A stretch of 7,256 nucleotides of DNA from Bacteroidota bacterium. Its GTDB lineage: Bacteria; Bacteroidota; Bacteroidia; Bacteroidales; B18-G4. The stretch lies in contig QMPN01000145.1 in assembly GCA_003648575.1 (NCBI GenBank), positions 1 through 7,256 of the forward strand. The letters run 5' to 3'. The notes beneath the pieces were generated by a model, which worked only from the letters and a program-made list of their open reading frames with translations, was not told the origin of the DNA and made no database searches. Shown here in pieces: positions 6,487 to 7,256 of this stretch; the stretch's first letter is position 1; each line of letters opens with the position of its first letter. A program made the translations under genes and the position numbers.

Positions 6487-6491
6487 TGAAA
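6462..6491 (-). promoter_or_regulatory. Predicted dtd promoter
   Basis: On the minus strand TAAGTTTG (6469 to 6462) is an exact TAnnTTTG -7 box. A degenerate -33 element, TTTC (6491 to 6488), lies 18 bases upstream of it. The implied transcript start is near 6457, which supports the ATG at 6445. Confidence 0.6.
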
Positions 6492-6511
6492 TAATCTAAA
6501 ACAAATAACCT

Positions 6512-7234
6512 ATGACACGGCTCAGTGTAAATATTAATAAGATCGCCACCCTCCGGAATGCAAGGGGAGGTAATGTTCCTGATGTAGTTAAGTCAGCAAT
6601 CGATTGCGAAAGATTTGGCGCTCAGGGTATCACTGTGCACCCACGTCCGGATGAACGGCACATACGTTATCAGGATGTGCTTGACCTGAGGCCGGTGGTA
6701 AAAACAGAATTTAACATCGAAGGTTATCCAAACAAGGAGTTTATCGACCTGGTGACCAGTGTTAAACCGGAGCAGGTAACCCTGGTTCCTGATCCACCGG
6801 GTGTGCTAACTTCCAATGCCGGATGGGATACCATAAAAAATGAAGCCTTCCTGACCGAGGTCATTGCTGAGTTCAAACGTTCAGGTGTTCGTGTTTCGGT
6901 TTTTATTGAAACTGATGCCGGCATGATAGAGAATGCTGCCAAAACAGGGGCCGACAGGGTTGAGCTTTATACAGAGTCTTTCGCCCATGATTTTCCTGAC
7001 GGAAAAGAGAAGGCGATCAAGCCTTTTGTCGATGCGGCCATTGTAGCAAACAAAGCCGGCCTGGGCCTCAATGCAGGCCATGACCTCAGCCTGGAAAACC
7101 TCCGGTATTTTGCTGAACAGATCCCCGGATTGCTGGAGGTTTCAATCGGCCATGCATTGATCAGTGATGCGCTTTATTTGGGGTTGGAGAATACCATTCA
7201 GATGTACCTCAGGCAGTTGGGGGAAGGATACTAG
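6512..7234 (+). CDS. pdxJ: Pyridoxine 5'-phosphate synthase
   Basis: A cytoplasmic TIM-barrel enzyme that condenses 3-amino-2-oxopropyl phosphate with 1-deoxyxylulose 5-phosphate to make pyridoxine 5'-phosphate, the ring-closing step of the DXP-dependent vitamin B6 pathway. It has 240 residues, the normal length. Aligned by eye with the E. coli enzyme, the key residues are present: Asn7, Arg18 region (ATLRNARG), His43, Arg45 and His50 (HPRPDERH), Glu70 (NIEGYP), His190 (NAGHDL) and Gly213-His214 (IGHALI). The E. coli Asp-His pair in VNIDHIATLR is Asn9-Lys10 here, which is how I know Bacteroidota PdxJ sequences, so it is lineage-typical rather than damage. It is transcribed alone in this window, divergent from dtd. 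The stop codon TAG is already part of the heptamer repeat that follows. Confidence 0.97.
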   Translation: MTRLSVNINKIATLRNARGGNVPDVVKSAIDCERFGAQGITVHPRPDERHIRYQDVLDLRPVVKTEFNIEGYPNKEFIDLVTSVKPEQVTLVPDPPGVLTSNAGWDTIKNEAFLTEVIAEFKRSGVRVSVFIETDAGMIENAAKTGADRVELYTESFAHDFPDGKEKAIKPFVDAAIVANKAGLGLNAGHDLSLENLRYFAEQIPGLLEVSIGHALISDALYLGLENTIQMYLRQLGEGY

Positions 7235-7256
7235 ATACTGGATACTGGATGCTGGA
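7232..7256. repeat. CTGGATAC-type heptamer array after pdxJ (runs out of window)
   Basis: Units TAGATAC, TGGATAC, TGGATGC and a partial TGGA follow without a gap, the first being the pdxJ stop codon plus four bases. In pdxJ sense it is the same CTGGANN family that follows dtd in dtd sense, and 13 bases (7243-7255) are the exact reverse complement of 5913-5925. It continues past the window edge. Confidence 0.7.

Overview
The window looks like a chromosomal segment of a Bacteroidota (Bacteroidales-type) bacterium, probably environmental. The evidence is a TonB-dependent receptor of the Bacteroidota type, an RprX/RprY-like histidine kinase and response regulator, a PdxJ with the Bacteroidota-style N-terminus ([14 protein letters not shown]), TAnnTTTG promoter boxes, A-rich leaders with no clear Shine-Dalgarno sequence, and repeat-rich intergenic DNA.

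Layout. (1) 2-3390, plus strand: the C-terminal part of an outer-membrane TonB-dependent receptor, then after 29 bases a lipoprotein-type oligopeptidase B (S9A) with an intact Ser-Asp-His triad. (2) 3391-3640: a convergent gap filled with 7-bp-period repeats. (3) 3641-5276, minus strand: a two-component operon in which the kinase gene overlaps the regulator gene by 8 bases. The kinase has almost no periplasmic domain. (4) 5277-5410: a divergent control region with four TTAACA direct repeats spaced 11, 10 and 11 bp, the geometry of a PhoB/OmpR-family operator. (5) 5411-5773, plus strand: a small secreted Lys/Cys-rich protein of unknown function, ending in a strong GAAA-loop terminator. (6) 5774-5992: two further heptamer repeat arrays. 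(7) 5993-7234: dtd (minus) and pdxJ (plus), divergent, with interleaved promoters, each followed directly by CTGGANN heptamers.

How the parts may work together. Receptor plus peptidase suggests uptake and cleavage of peptides in the envelope. The most interesting unit is the two-component system, the phased operator and the Cys-rich exported protein. The operator's last repeat sits where the -33 element of the small gene's promoter would be, so the regulator probably activates that gene. Because the kinase appears to have lost its sensor domain, the signal may come through the membrane or from a partner protein. This is inference, but each step can be tested.

A second pattern is that every gene 3' end in the window is followed by DNA with a 7-bp period, using different heptamers at different genes, while the three 5' or divergent gaps lack it. 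I saw no tRNA, rRNA, CRISPR array or transposase.
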